Source of the DNA: JASBYZ01 sp029983705
GTDB taxonomy: Bacteria; Actinomycetota; Coriobacteriia; Coriobacteriales; JAEZZM01
Direction: 5' to 3'
NCBI GenBank assembly: GCA_965119715.1
Contig: OZ221969.1
Span: forward strand, 434,001 to 498,000
DNA: 64,000 nucleotides
Part shown: positions 16,413 to 25,330 of the stretch, in pieces
Numbering within the stretch: position 1 is the first letter of the stretch
How the letters are laid out: each line of letters opens with the position of its first letter
Made by a program: the position numbers and the translations under genes
Notes under the pieces: model-generated
The model's input: only the letters and a program-made list of their open reading frames with translations
Told to the model about the DNA's origin: nothing
Databases searched by the model: none

Positions 16413-16889
16413 GTGAGTTCCATACGAGACCAGTACTTTATGAAAAAGGCGCTTGAGCAGGCGCGCGTAGCCTATAGCTTAGGTGAGGTCCCTATTGGAG
16501 CTGTGGTGGTAAGGGGCGATGAGGTCGTAGCTGCTGCACATAATTTGCGAGAAGCACTCAAAGACCCAAGCGCTCATGCTGAATTTATTGCAATAGAGGC
16601 AGCCTCTCTTAAAGAGGAGCGCTGGAGACTTTCTGATATGGAAGTCTATGTAACCTTAGAGCCCTGTTTAATGTGTGCGGGGCTCATGATTAACAGCCGG
16701 GTTAAGCGCTGCGTGTTTGGTACTCGAGATCCAAAAGGGGGAGCGCTTAAAAGCCTTTACACGCTTGCAGAAGATGAGCGCCTTAACCACAGCTTTGAGG
16801 TGGTAGAAGGTGTTCTTGAAAAGGAGTGTTCTGAAATTTTACAGATGTTTTTTAGGGAGCTTAGACAAACAAAAAAGCGCCTTCGATAG
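16413..16889 (+). CDS. tadA: tRNA-specific adenosine deaminase
   Basis: About 158-residue zinc deaminase converting A34 to inosine in tRNA-Arg(ACG). The zinc and catalytic motif HAE is in DPSAHAEFIAIE and the PCLMC motif follows (TLEPCLMCAGLMINSRV). GTG at 16413 is chosen because it lies eight bases after AAGGAG; a GTG at 16407 lies only two bases after it. Its substrate tRNA is in the same window. The last codons overlap the terminator arm of the convergent SRP RNA gene. Confidence 0.94.
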   Translation: MSSIRDQYFMKKALEQARVAYSLGEVPIGAVVVRGDEVVAAAHNLREALKDPSAHAEFIAIEAASLKEERWRLSDMEVYVTLEPCLMCAGLMINSRVKRCVFGTRDPKGGALKSLYTLAEDERLNHSFEVVEGVLEKECSEILQMFFRELRQTKKRLR

Positions 16890-16984
16890 ATCCGGACGCC
16901 CGCCAGTGACTACTTATGGCTGCTACCTCCCGGTCCTGACCAGGTTCGTAGTATGACGTCGCCCGAATCCATCTAAGGCGCTTT
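16871..16984 (-). ncRNA. ffs: Signal recognition particle RNA (4.5S type)
   Basis: The minus strand carries the conserved SRP core ACCTGGTCAGGACCGGGAGG followed by TAGCAGCCATAAG with the GGAA-type apical hairpin variant. Flanks AAAGCGCCTT and AAGGCGCTTT (16975-16984 and 16874-16883 on plus) pair to close the RNA and are followed by TTTTTT, so the closing stem doubles as terminator. A TATACT -10 box lies upstream on the minus strand. It is the short form without an Alu domain. The exact mature ends are uncertain, probably within 16885-16978. Confidence 0.93.
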
Positions 16985-17015
16985 GAGTAATTAAGTATAG
17001 CGCACTTAGTAAAAT

Positions 17016-17867
17016 TTATACAAATCTCTCGCTTACCTGAAGCACTAAAGCCTTAGGGCCTGCGTGTGTTATTGCAAGACAGCTTGCATCCCTAATTTCA
17101 ATTTTATCTTTAGTAAGTCCAAGCTTGTCGCATACTGTATCTGCAAGTCCAAGTGCATCCTCATAGGCATCAACGTGCAGAATATGGTAGTAGGCCTTAT
17201 CTCTTGGAACGTGGTCGTTACAAATTTTAATCATACGCTGAATAGAAGCTTTAAGTGATAACTTGATGCTATCCTTAGTCACTCCGTTATCATCTAAAAC
17301 ACATATGGGGTGCACATTTGCAAGTCTTGCAATAGGAAAGAGACGTTTATCAAGTCTTCCACCATTAACTAAAAATCTAATGTCTCGTGGGAGGAGGGCA
17401 GAGTATTGATTTTTAGATTGGTAGCTAATCTGCTCAAGAATCTCTTCGATGCTTTTTCCAGCATCTCTCATCTTTATTGCAGTTCTCACCTCATACACCT
17501 GAGGACCTGCAATACTTAAGGCATCAAATACAAAGATGGCCTCAGGATTTTTAAACATCTCACGAGCAATTACTGCAGAATTATAGGTACCACTCAGTTT
17601 AGAAAACATAGCAATAACTAAAATTTAGTCCCCGTCTTTGTATATCTCGTTATATTTATCCAAAAAAGTACCTGGATTTACCTGTGAGGTTTTTGGGCGC
17701 TTACCTTTAAGCACCTCAGCTAAAAAATCTTCAGGACTAATGTCTACACCTTCGCGGAGGTGTTCTCCATCGTCCAAACTTACGGTAAGTGGTAAGAGTT
17801 CTAAGTTGAGCTCTTTTGCTTCCTCTTGGGTAAGCATTGATCCGGTATCAGTAATTATATGTAACAT
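17016..17867 (-). pseudogene. degV (fatty-acid binding protein) with an in-frame TAA
   Basis: From the ATG at 17867 (GAGGAGA ribosome binding site) the frame reads MLHIITDTGSMLTQEEAKEL through YKDGD. It then meets TAA (17625-17627) and continues without frameshift as ILVIAMFSKLSGTYNSAVIA to the normal DegV end. Total length would be 283 residues, as usual for DegV. The TAA most simply derives from GAA by G to T. The second half has an ATG (17609) but no clear ribosome binding site. The N-part holds the DTGS motif; the C-part holds GGRLDKR and the final GPKALVLQV. The protein is probably not made intact, unless the base is a sequencing error. Confidence 0.8.
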
Positions 17868-17980
17868 GTAATTAATCTCCTCATGTAATATAGTATTAAA
17901 AACTAGAATATGTCGTAAACAATACTGTATCATAAATCTCATTGAGGAAATATATAAATGTGACAGTGAGGTAAAAATAT

Positions 17981-18463
17981 ATGACTGATTTTAAAGACAT
18001 ACATTTTATGCGCTATGATGATTTACCTGATGTTTCTTTATATGTTGACCAACTGCTTGATACCTTAGAGGACATGCTCAAGCCATTTGAGATTTTGAGC
18101 GATAAAAAACTTCTTACAAAATCAATGGTCAACAACTATGTAAAGTTAAATTTGGTAAGTCCTCCAGAAAAGAAGCGCTACGGTAAAAAACAACTTGCCC
18201 AGCTTATGGCTATTGCCTTATTTAAACAGGTGTTTTCTATTGAAGAAATAGAGCTTTTGTTTAAGATTCAAAGCCTTCACTACGAAACGGCAATTGCCTA
18301 TGATTACCTTATGCAAGAACTTGAAAATGCCTTAAGTTTTGAATTTTTAGACGGAAAAGCCCTACCCCTGCACGCAAGTCGTGAGACCGAGCAAACCAAG
18401 TTAGTTCGTGCTATGACGCTTGCGCTGGCTTCTAAATTATTTGTTCAATCTCAATTGGAGTAA
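17981..18463 (+). CDS. DUF1836 family protein, MerR-like
   Basis: 160 residues. The segment LTKSMVNNYVKLNLVSPPEKKRYGKKQLAQLMAI resembles the winged helix of MerR-type proteins as found in DUF1836. It is helical, with no membrane segment. It is divergent from degV and nearly contiguous with the PHP gene downstream (six bases). Probably a DNA-binding regulator of unknown target. Confidence 0.75.
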   Translation: MTDFKDIHFMRYDDLPDVSLYVDQLLDTLEDMLKPFEILSDKKLLTKSMVNNYVKLNLVSPPEKKRYGKKQLAQLMAIALFKQVFSIEEIELLFKIQSLHYETAIAYDYLMQELENALSFEFLDGKALPLHASRETEQTKLVRAMTLALASKLFVQSQLE

Positions 18464-18469
18464 TCTTTT

Positions 18470-19324
18470 ATGCACAGTGGCTCTTTTAAGATAGATATGC
18501 ACACTCATTCTCGCGTAAGCGATGGCTCTTTGAGCCTGCAAGAATTAGTAGATGAAGCTACAGATAAAGAGCTTAATGCGCTGGCAATCACAGACCATGA
18601 CACCCTGCAGCATTTTTCACAAATTGATAAATTGAGCATCCCTCAAACTCTTAAAGTGTATAAGGGAGTAGAGCTCTCATGCGAAGATCCCCTAACTCAC
18701 AAAACTGTACATCTTTTGGGATACGGCTTAGTTGAGCGTGATAGCCCACTTCCCTTTGAAACGCTTGCGCAAAAAACGCTTGAACAGCGCCTTGATCAGT
18801 CAAGATATATTACTCAAACACTTATAGCTGTAGGAGCAAATATTTCTTGGGAAGAGGTATCTAGTGAGGCCCAAGATTCTGCCACCGTGTATAGAGGCAT
18901 TATCGCCAAGGTATTAAAAAGGGTTGAGGTAGGCGAGCGCTATGAGCGTTTTAGAAGGCTCTATCATCAGCTTAAAGCTCAGTGCGATAAAGACTTTCGC
19001 TTTCCAAGTTATATGGAAGGCCTTATAGCACTAAAAGAATCGGGTGCAAAAGTTGTCCTAGCACACCCAGGCAGGTCAAAGGCCCTTCACCTGGTTCCAG
19101 AAATGGCTCGAGCAGGTCTTTTTGGGATTGAGAGAAATCATCCGGATAATACTGATGCTGTGCGACGAGAAGTTGATGAGCTTGCTAAAGAGTTTAAGCT
19201 TATAAAAACCGGTGGATCAGACTACCACGGGCTTAATAGCCCCCGGGCGCTCGCACAAGATATTGCTCCTCAAGATGAAGTAAATAACATCTTAGAACTT
19301 CTTAGTTATAATAAAGCTTATTAA
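18470..19324 (+). CDS. PHP-domain phosphoesterase (TrpH/RNase AM-like)
   Basis: 284 residues. The metal-binding PHP motifs are KIDMHTHSRVSDG, LAITDHDT, a late VLAHPGR and TGGSDYHG. This subfamily includes E. coli YciV/RNase AM, a 5'-3' exonuclease that also hydrolyses 3',5'-bisphosphates. The GGAG ribosome binding site lies inside the preceding gene. The assignment to nuclease rather than histidinol phosphatase rests on motif order and length. Confidence 0.82.
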   Translation: MHSGSFKIDMHTHSRVSDGSLSLQELVDEATDKELNALAITDHDTLQHFSQIDKLSIPQTLKVYKGVELSCEDPLTHKTVHLLGYGLVERDSPLPFETLAQKTLEQRLDQSRYITQTLIAVGANISWEEVSSEAQDSATVYRGIIAKVLKRVEVGERYERFRRLYHQLKAQCDKDFRFPSYMEGLIALKESGAKVVLAHPGRSKALHLVPEMARAGLFGIERNHPDNTDAVRREVDELAKEFKLIKTGGSDYHGLNSPRALAQDIAPQDEVNNILELLSYNKAY

Positions 19325-19354
19325 AGCCAATCAAGATATTAAGCGAGCAAAAGT

Positions 19355-21130
19355 ATGGCGCAATCATTATATAGAAGCTATCGTCCTCAAACATTTGCCG
19401 ACGTAGTTGGTCAAGAACACATTGTTTCAACCTTTGAACATGCGCTCAAAACCGACAACTTGTCGCATGCCTATTTGTTTACCGGACCAAGAGGTACCGG
19501 TAAAACTTCTATGGCTAGACTTTTGGCAAAGGCGCTTTTGTGTACGGCTAATAAAGATGAGCGTCCTGACGGCAGCTGCGAGGTTTGTCAAAGCATTGCA
19601 GAAGGAAACCATCCGGATGTCTATGAGCTGGATGCAGCATCAAGAACGGGCGTTGACAATGTGCGAGATGAGATTATCAACAAGGTAAATTTCTCGCCAA
19701 CTCAAGGTGCATATAAGCTCTACATCATAGACGAAGTTCATATGCTCTCTAACCAGGCCTTTAATGCCTTACTTAAAACGCTTGAAGAGCCACCAAGCCA
19801 CGTGGTTTTTGTGCTCTGCACAACTGATCCTCAAAAAGTTCCTGACACCATTCTTTCAAGGTGTCAGCGCTTTGATTTTAAGCCCATTGCAAGTGCAGAC
19901 ATAGCTAAAAATCTAGCCAAGGTAGCAAAAAGCGAGGGTATTGAGTATGAGCCAGAAGCACTAGACATCATTGCTGAGCAAGCTCACGGAGGCATGAGAG
20001 ACGCACTTTCAAGCTTTGAGCAAATTGCAGTGTTTAGCGCTGGCAAGGTAAGTCTGGAGTCTGCTCGTTCAATTTTGGGTCAAACAGATAGAAGGGCCCT
20101 TTATGACTTTAGTCGTGCGCTTGCTGGCCGAAATTCAGTCCAAATTTTTGAGCAAATTGATGCCTTAAACAAGGCGGGCGTTAACTACCAGCGCTTTGTA
20201 GAAGATGAAGCTCAATATTTGCGTGACATATATGTGTATAGTTTAGCGGGCGATAAGGCCCTGGGCGATTCTGTATCTAAAGAGGAGCTTGAAAGATTTG
20301 ATGAGCTCTCTAAAAGCTTTAGCGGACCTCAAGCAATTATTAGGAGCTTAAAGGAGTTTGGTGAGCTCATTCGTGAAATGCGCTTGAGCACTCATCCACG
20401 TTTAAGCTTAGAAATTGTTGCAACACGTCTTGCAAACCCAGAACAAGACGGAAGCATTGAAGCTCTTGCAGAGCGTATCGAAAAGCTTGAGCAAGGCTTT
20501 GTACCTCAAACAAATAATAAGCCGGCTATAAAGCCAACTGTACAAGTTGAGTCTGCTCCTCAAAAAGCAGAAGTGGCTAAAGCAAAGCCTGCAACAAAAC
20601 TGCAAGAAAAGAGTGCGCCAGAAATTATTGCTCAAGGGAGCAAACAAGGCGCTCAAGAACTTAAAGACTTTGATGAAGCTCACCTCCAGCGAGCTTGGGA
20701 TGAGGCGCGTGCCCATGTATCTGCAAAATCTCAGGCAAAAGGCGTGCTTTTAAATAACACCCATGTAAGCGTGAGTGAAGAAGGGGTGCTCGATATTGAA
20801 TTTCCGCAAGGTTCTGAGTTTACCCTCTCGCTCTTAAAGCGTGATGACGTATCTGAAATGCTTAAAGAATCAATTGGCGAGGCCTTTGGTTTTGTACCGC
20901 CCTTTAGTTTTTGCATGGGACACGCTTGTGCACTGGAGCCTGAGCCAAAGCCAGCTCCTGCACCAGAGCCTGTAAAAGATACAGAACCTGAAGCAGAAAA
21001 AGTAGATGAGCCTGAAACTCAAATCATCAACACCCCTGAAGCTCCAGAAGTTTTTGATGGAGATTTGCCAGACCATGTAGCTGATATGCTTACTGAGGGT
21101 TTTGGTAAGGGTTGGAAAATAATAGAGTAA
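19355..21130 (+). CDS. dnaX: DNA polymerase III gamma/tau subunit
   Basis: 591 residues. AAA+ clamp-loader ATPase: Walker A GPRGTGKTS, zinc cysteines (LCTANKDERPDGSCEVC), Walker B IIDEVHMLS, sensor ILSRCQRFDF. A Lys/Ala/Pro-rich linker and a tau-like C-terminal part with a Pro/Glu-rich repeat (PEPKPAPAPEP) follow. It is the first gene of dnaX-ebfC-recR, a standard arrangement. I saw no convincing slippery site for gamma/tau frameshifting. Confidence 0.95.
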   Translation: MAQSLYRSYRPQTFADVVGQEHIVSTFEHALKTDNLSHAYLFTGPRGTGKTSMARLLAKALLCTANKDERPDGSCEVCQSIAEGNHPDVYELDAASRTGVDNVRDEIINKVNFSPTQGAYKLYIIDEVHMLSNQAFNALLKTLEEPPSHVVFVLCTTDPQKVPDTILSRCQRFDFKPIASADIAKNLAKVAKSEGIEYEPEALDIIAEQAHGGMRDALSSFEQIAVFSAGKVSLESARSILGQTDRRALYDFSRALAGRNSVQIFEQIDALNKAGVNYQRFVEDEAQYLRDIYVYSLAGDKALGDSVSKEELERFDELSKSFSGPQAIIRSLKEFGELIREMRLSTHPRLSLEIVATRLANPEQDGSIEALAERIEKLEQGFVPQTNNKPAIKPTVQVESAPQKAEVAKAKPATKLQEKSAPEIIAQGSKQGAQELKDFDEAHLQRAWDEARAHVSAKSQAKGVLLNNTHVSVSEEGVLDIEFPQGSEFTLSLLKRDDVSEMLKESIGEAFGFVPPFSFCMGHACALEPEPKPAPAPEPVKDTEPEAEKVDEPETQIINTPEAPEVFDGDLPDHVADMLTEGFGKGWKIIE

Positions 21131-21179
21131 TATAGTTAGTAATTAATTTAAACCTACATCTTAGAAAGGCCCATATCTT

Positions 21180-21488
21180 ATGGACATGAAACAAATGATG
21201 AAGCAAGCTCGTAAAATGCAACAACAGCTTGAAGAGGTTCAAAATCAACTTAAAGAAGTAGAAGTTGATGCAACTGCTGGTGGCGGCATGGTTAAAGCTA
21301 CCGTATTTGCTTCAGGTGAGGTTAAAAGCATTGAGATTGATAAAGAAGCTGTAGATCCAGAAGACGTAGAGCTTTTACAAGATATGATTGTTGCCGCAGT
21401 TAACGAAGCAATTAGATCTGCTCAAGAACTTTCCAATCAACGCATGAGCTCAATTGCGGGCGGAATGAATATCCCAGGACTCTTTTAA
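21180..21488 (+). CDS. YbaB/EbfC nucleoid-associated protein
   Basis: 102 residues with the typical opening MDMKQMMKQARKMQQQLEEV, the strand segment GMVKATVFASGEVKSIEID, and the helical end SSIAGGMNIPGLF. It binds DNA as a dimer. An AGAAAGG ribosome binding site precedes it. Its stop overlaps the recR start (TAATG), so translation is coupled. Confidence 0.93.
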   Translation: MDMKQMMKQARKMQQQLEEVQNQLKEVEVDATAGGGMVKATVFASGEVKSIEIDKEAVDPEDVELLQDMIVAAVNEAIRSAQELSNQRMSSIAGGMNIPGLF

Positions 21489-22087
21489 TGAAGCAAAGCG
21501 ATGCTTTTGATAGATTGCTTGATGAGTTTGGAAGATTGCCTGGTATAGGCCCAAAAAGTGCTCAGCGCATTGCGTATCACATTTTAAATGCTGATGCAGC
21601 TCAAGCCCAGCACCTTGCTCAGGCAATTATTGATGCTAAAAACGACGTGCATTTTTGTGCACGTTGTTTTTCTTATGCAACTGATGAAGAGTGTGCTATC
21701 TGCCAAGATCCTAGTAGAGATCAAACAAGCATATGTGTAGTCTCTGAACCAAGAGATGTGGGAGCACTTGAAAAGACAGGTTCTTACCACGGACTTTATC
21801 ACGTGCTTGGTGGAGTTATTTCTCCAATTGATAAAATTGGTCCTGACCAACTTAAAGTGCGAGAGCTAATGGCGCGCCTTGCTAAAGAGCCAATTGAAGA
21901 GGTTATTTTAGCTACTAATCCAAATGTAGAGGGCGAGACGACCGCAAGCTACTTGGCAAGACTTATTAAACCACTTGAAATAAAGGTTACGCGACTGGCA
22001 AGTGGCCTTCCTGTTGGGGGAGATTTAGAGTACGCAGATGAGGTAACGCTTGGTCGTGCGATTGAGGCTCGTCAAGAATTAAATTAG
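21488..22087 (+). CDS. recR: Recombination protein RecR
   Basis: 199 residues. The helix-hairpin-helix is LPGIGPKSAQRIAYHIL. The C4 zinc finger is CARCFSYATDEECAIC. The Toprim domain follows (ICVVSEPRDVGALEKTG, ATNPNVEGETTASYLARL). It works with RecO and RecF in gap repair. Confidence 0.96.
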   Translation: MKQSDAFDRLLDEFGRLPGIGPKSAQRIAYHILNADAAQAQHLAQAIIDAKNDVHFCARCFSYATDEECAICQDPSRDQTSICVVSEPRDVGALEKTGSYHGLYHVLGGVISPIDKIGPDQLKVRELMARLAKEPIEEVILATNPNVEGETTASYLARLIKPLEIKVTRLASGLPVGGDLEYADEVTLGRAIEARQELN

Positions 22088-22099
22088 TTCCTCCAAGTT

Positions 22100-22169
22100 G
22101 TGACGGCGTCCTATAAAATGTGCCACTCGTCACTATTTTTTAGTATTTTGCATCTATGGGCGTTATAAT
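22100..22169 (+). promoter_or_regulatory. Weak terminator after recR and promoter of the por operon
   Basis: GTGACG (22100-22105) can pair with CGTCAC (22128-22133), followed by TATTTTTTAG, a modest terminator. Next, TAGTAT (22141-22146) and TATAAT (22164-22169) are spaced 17 bp and precede the por genes by about 45 bases. Confidence 0.45.
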
Positions 22170-22214
22170 AAAGCCTATGTTCATCTACATACTGACTTTG
22201 GAGGAGGTCAATAG

Positions 22215-22790
22215 ATGCAAAGCGCTTTGATTGAGATTCGCTGGCATGCACGAGCAGGACAGGGAGCAGTTACTGCCGCAGAGCTTATCGCCCAAACAGC
22301 ACTTGCTGAGGGTAAATACATCCAAGCTATGCCTGAGTATGGTCCGGAGAGAACTGGTGCACCGCTTAAAGCATACAATCGTGTGTCTTCAGATCCTATT
22401 GAGATTCATAACAATATTACCAATCCAGACATCGTAATTATTTTGGACGATACCTTAATAGAAACGACCGATGTTCTTGAAGGTATTAAAGAAAATGGCA
22501 AGGTGTTAGTAAACACTCGTCTGTGCAAAGAGGATATGGAAGCAAAGCTTGATGCGCCAGATGGCGTTGAGGTAGCTGTTGTTCCTGCTACAGACATTGC
22601 CCTTGACTGTATTGGCCGAGATATTCCTAACGCTCCAATTGCGGGGGCGCTTGCCAAATACACGGGTGTAATTGGTATTGAAAATCTTAAAGATCATGTT
22701 GAGCAAACCTTTGCTAAGAAATTCTCTGAAAAGGTAGTTGCGGGAAATCTTGAGGCAATTCAGCTGGCATACGAGGATGTGATTTTTTAA
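22215..22790 (+). CDS. porG: 2-oxoacid (probably pyruvate):ferredoxin oxidoreductase, gamma subunit
   Basis: 191 residues, with the family signature EIRWHARAGQGAVTAAELIA and MPEYGPERTGAPLKAY. It belongs to a four-gene set in the order gamma, delta, alpha, beta, as in archaeal and Thermotoga POR. The enzyme oxidatively decarboxylates a 2-oxoacid to acyl-CoA, CO2 and reduced ferredoxin. Pyruvate is the most likely substrate in a fermenting anaerobe; 2-oxoisovalerate is possible. A GGAGGAGG ribosome binding site precedes the start. Confidence 0.88.
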   Translation: MQSALIEIRWHARAGQGAVTAAELIAQTALAEGKYIQAMPEYGPERTGAPLKAYNRVSSDPIEIHNNITNPDIVIILDDTLIETTDVLEGIKENGKVLVNTRLCKEDMEAKLDAPDGVEVAVVPATDIALDCIGRDIPNAPIAGALAKYTGVIGIENLKDHVEQTFAKKFSEKVVAGNLEAIQLAYEDVIF

Positions 22791-22791
22791 G

Positions 22792-23121
22792 ATGACATGG
22801 GATTTAACTAACGAGAATCGCTGGACATATAAAGAAATTCCAAACGGCGTTGTTGCTATAGAGGGCGGTACTTCTGAGGCTTATGATACTGGCTCTTGGA
22901 GAACTGATCGCCCAATTTGGACAGAGGAAAATTGCACCGACTGCATGCTTTGCTGGGTATCTTGTCCAGATAGTTCAATTATTGTAAATAAGCAAAAAAT
23001 GACCGGCATTGACCTCATGCACTGCAAGGGCTGCGGTGTATGTGTTAATGTATGCCGCTTTGATGCACTTGAAATGATGAACGAAGAAGATGCTAAGGGG
23101 ATTGACATATGCGAGATGTAA
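22792..23121 (+). CDS. porD: 2-oxoacid:ferredoxin oxidoreductase, delta (2x[4Fe-4S]) subunit
   Basis: 109 residues. Two ferredoxin motifs are visible: CTDCMLCWVSCPD and CKGCGVCVNVCRFDA. It passes electrons from the TPP site to ferredoxin. It starts one base after gamma and overlaps the alpha start by 13 bases, which indicates tight coupling. Confidence 0.92.
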   Translation: MTWDLTNENRWTYKEIPNGVVAIEGGTSEAYDTGSWRTDRPIWTEENCTDCMLCWVSCPDSSIIVNKQKMTGIDLMHCKGCGVCVNVCRFDALEMMNEEDAKGIDICEM

Positions 23122-24311
23122 AAGTTTTAGCATCATCTGGAAATGAGATGATTGCGCACGCCTTTAGGCAGGTAGATCCTGATGTTGTGGCTGCGTATCC
23201 AATTACCCCTCAAACAATTATTGTTGAGAGATTTGCAAAGTTTGTAGCAGACGGACTTGTTCACACTGAATATGTACAGGTTGAGTCTGAGCACTCTGCG
23301 ATGTCAGCCTCAATTGGTGCTTCTGCTGCGGGAGCTCGTGCGGCAACTGCAACGGCTTCACAAGGTCTTGCATACATGTGGGAGCTCTTGCACGTGGCTG
23401 CAGGTATGCGTCTTCCAATTGTTATGGCAAACGCAAACCGTGCGCTTTCTGCACCAATCAACATTCATGGTGACCACTCAGACGTTATGGGTGCGCGCGA
23501 CACCGGATGGATTATGCTTTTTGCAGAAGATGCACAAGAAGCCTACGACAACACGCTTATCGCCTTTAAAGTAGCTGAGCACCCTGACGTGCTCTTACCA
23601 GTAATGTCTTGTCTTGACGGTTTTATTACCTCCCATGCGCTTGAGAGGTGCGTCTTAAATGCCGATGAAGACGTTAAAGAATTTGTGGGCGAGTACAAGC
23701 CTGAGCATCCACTTCTAGATACTGATAATCCGTCTTCACACGGTATGTTTGCAAACATCGGAAACCTCTACATGGAGGCAAAGTTTGCAGAAAGAAAAGC
23801 TATGGACTGCGCACTTGATCACATAAAAGCAGCAGGTAATGAGTGGGCTGAGATCACTGGCAGACCTTTTGAAGTGGTAAAAAGTTACGGCCTTGAAGAT
23901 GCAGAGCGAGTTGTTGTAGCAATTGGATCTGCTGCTGGTAACTTTAGACATGTTGCAAGACAGCTTAGAGAAAAAGGCGAGAAGGTCGGTGTTGTTAACC
24001 TAAGAGTCTTTAGACCATTCCCAACGGAAGACCTTATCAAAGCTTTAAGCGGCGTTAAGGCGCTTGCGGTCCTAGACAGAGCAGACTCATTTGGTGCAAG
24101 TCAGGCACCTCTTGCAGCTGAAGTTCGAGCTACCTTATATGATGTAGAAGATAGACCTGCCACTAAAAATTATGTATATGGTTTGGGTGGCGCAGACCTT
24201 ACAACTAATATGTGCGAGCAAGTGTTTGAAGAACTTAAAGCAGTGGCTGAAAGCGGCAAGTCTGAACCAGGAATTCACTATATTGGTCACCGTACTATAG
24301 AGGAGGCATAA
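23109..24311 (+). CDS. porA: 2-oxoacid:ferredoxin oxidoreductase, alpha subunit
   Basis: 400 residues. Features: NEMIAHAFRQVDPDVVAAYPITPQT with the YPITP motif of the pyrimidine domain, EYVQVESEHSAMSASIGASA, and the C-terminal transketolase-like domain VVVAIGSAAGNFRHVARQLR. The AGARAATATASQGLAYMWEL segment is typical. It forms the active site together with beta. Confidence 0.93.
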   Translation: MRDVKVLASSGNEMIAHAFRQVDPDVVAAYPITPQTIIVERFAKFVADGLVHTEYVQVESEHSAMSASIGASAAGARAATATASQGLAYMWELLHVAAGMRLPIVMANANRALSAPINIHGDHSDVMGARDTGWIMLFAEDAQEAYDNTLIAFKVAEHPDVLLPVMSCLDGFITSHALERCVLNADEDVKEFVGEYKPEHPLLDTDNPSSHGMFANIGNLYMEAKFAERKAMDCALDHIKAAGNEWAEITGRPFEVVKSYGLEDAERVVVAIGSAAGNFRHVARQLREKGEKVGVVNLRVFRPFPTEDLIKALSGVKALAVLDRADSFGASQAPLAAEVRATLYDVEDRPATKNYVYGLGGADLTTNMCEQVFEELKAVAESGKSEPGIHYIGHRTIEEA

Positions 24312-24314
24312 GTC

Positions 24315-25271
24315 GTGGCAACTATTAAAGAACTTACAGACCTTGACGAGCGTTTGGCACCAGGACACCGCCTCTGTGGTGGATGCGGTGCATCAATTGC
24401 CGTAAGACAAGTACTTATGGGGGCAGGAGAAACTCCGGTGGTAACTGGTTGTGCTACGGGATGTTTAGAGGTATCCACTACGCTTTTCCCATACACCTCA
24501 TGGAATACCTCATTTATCCACTCTGCCTTTGAAAATGCAGCGTCAACTATGTCAGGTGTTGAGGCAGCTTACAGAGCTCTTCAAAGGTCTGGCAAGATTA
24601 AAAAAGATAAAGACATTAAGTTTGTAACCTTTGGCGGAGACGGTGGAACCTACGATATTGGCCTTCAAGCTTTGTCAGGCGCTATGGAGCGTGGACATAA
24701 CATGGTATATGTGTGTTACGACAATGGCGCTTACATGAACACCGGTATTGAGCGTAGTGGTGCAACACCTTTTGGAGCATGGACTACCACATCAGAGGTT
24801 GGTGAAGTGCTCAAAGGAAAGGTAGAGCGCTCAAAAGACCTTACTTCAATTATGGCAGCACACCACATTCCTTATGTGGCCCAGGCTTCTGTTTCTCACT
24901 GGAAAGATTTAGTAAATAAGGCCGAGAAGGCCATCAACTACGATGGTCCAGCCTTTTTAAATGTTTTAGCACCTTGCCCTCGTGGATGGAGAATTGCTTC
25001 TGATAAGACCATTGAGATTGCAAAGCTTGGTGTAGACACAAACTACTGGCCACTTTTTGAAATTGATCATGGAGTATGGACACTTAAAGACCCTAAGAGG
25101 CCTAAACCGCTTGATGATTTCTTAAAGCCACAAGGTAGATTTAAGCATCTCTTTAAACCTGGTATGGAAGATATTAGAGCTCAAATGCAAGAAATGGTAG
25201 ACGAGCAAATGGAATATCTTCGTAATAGAGTGCTTGGCTCACAGTATTTAGTGGCAAGCGAAGAAGAATAA
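24315..25271 (+). CDS. porB: 2-oxoacid:ferredoxin oxidoreductase, beta subunit (TPP binding)
   Basis: 318 residues from GTG after GAGGAGG. Cluster cysteines appear in HRLCGGCGAS and CATGCLEV. The TPP/Mg motif GGDGGTYDIGLQAL is followed by YDNGAYMNTGIERSG. It completes the four-subunit enzyme. A hairpin lies directly after the stop. Confidence 0.93.
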   Translation: MATIKELTDLDERLAPGHRLCGGCGASIAVRQVLMGAGETPVVTGCATGCLEVSTTLFPYTSWNTSFIHSAFENAASTMSGVEAAYRALQRSGKIKKDKDIKFVTFGGDGGTYDIGLQALSGAMERGHNMVYVCYDNGAYMNTGIERSGATPFGAWTTTSEVGEVLKGKVERSKDLTSIMAAHHIPYVAQASVSHWKDLVNKAEKAINYDGPAFLNVLAPCPRGWRIASDKTIEIAKLGVDTNYWPLFEIDHGVWTLKDPKRPKPLDDFLKPQGRFKHLFKPGMEDIRAQMQEMVDEQMEYLRNRVLGSQYLVASEEE

Positions 25272-25302
25272 CAAAAAAGCGGGAAGGATGTACCTTCCCG
25301 CT
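25271..25302 (-). terminator. Terminator between por operon and ahpC, mainly for ahpC
   Basis: AGCGGGAAGG (25276-25285) pairs perfectly with CCTTCCCGCT (25291-25300), loop ATGTA. TTTTTT follows on the minus strand, so it ends ahpC. On the plus strand the T-run is weak, but the hairpin could also stop por transcripts. Confidence 0.88.
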
Positions 25303-25330
25303 ATTGCTTATAAGCCTATAAGCGTAGTGA

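Noticed and set aside
19355..21130. Programmed frameshift in dnaX
   Set aside because: No A-AAA-AAG type slippery heptamer with a following hairpin was seen.
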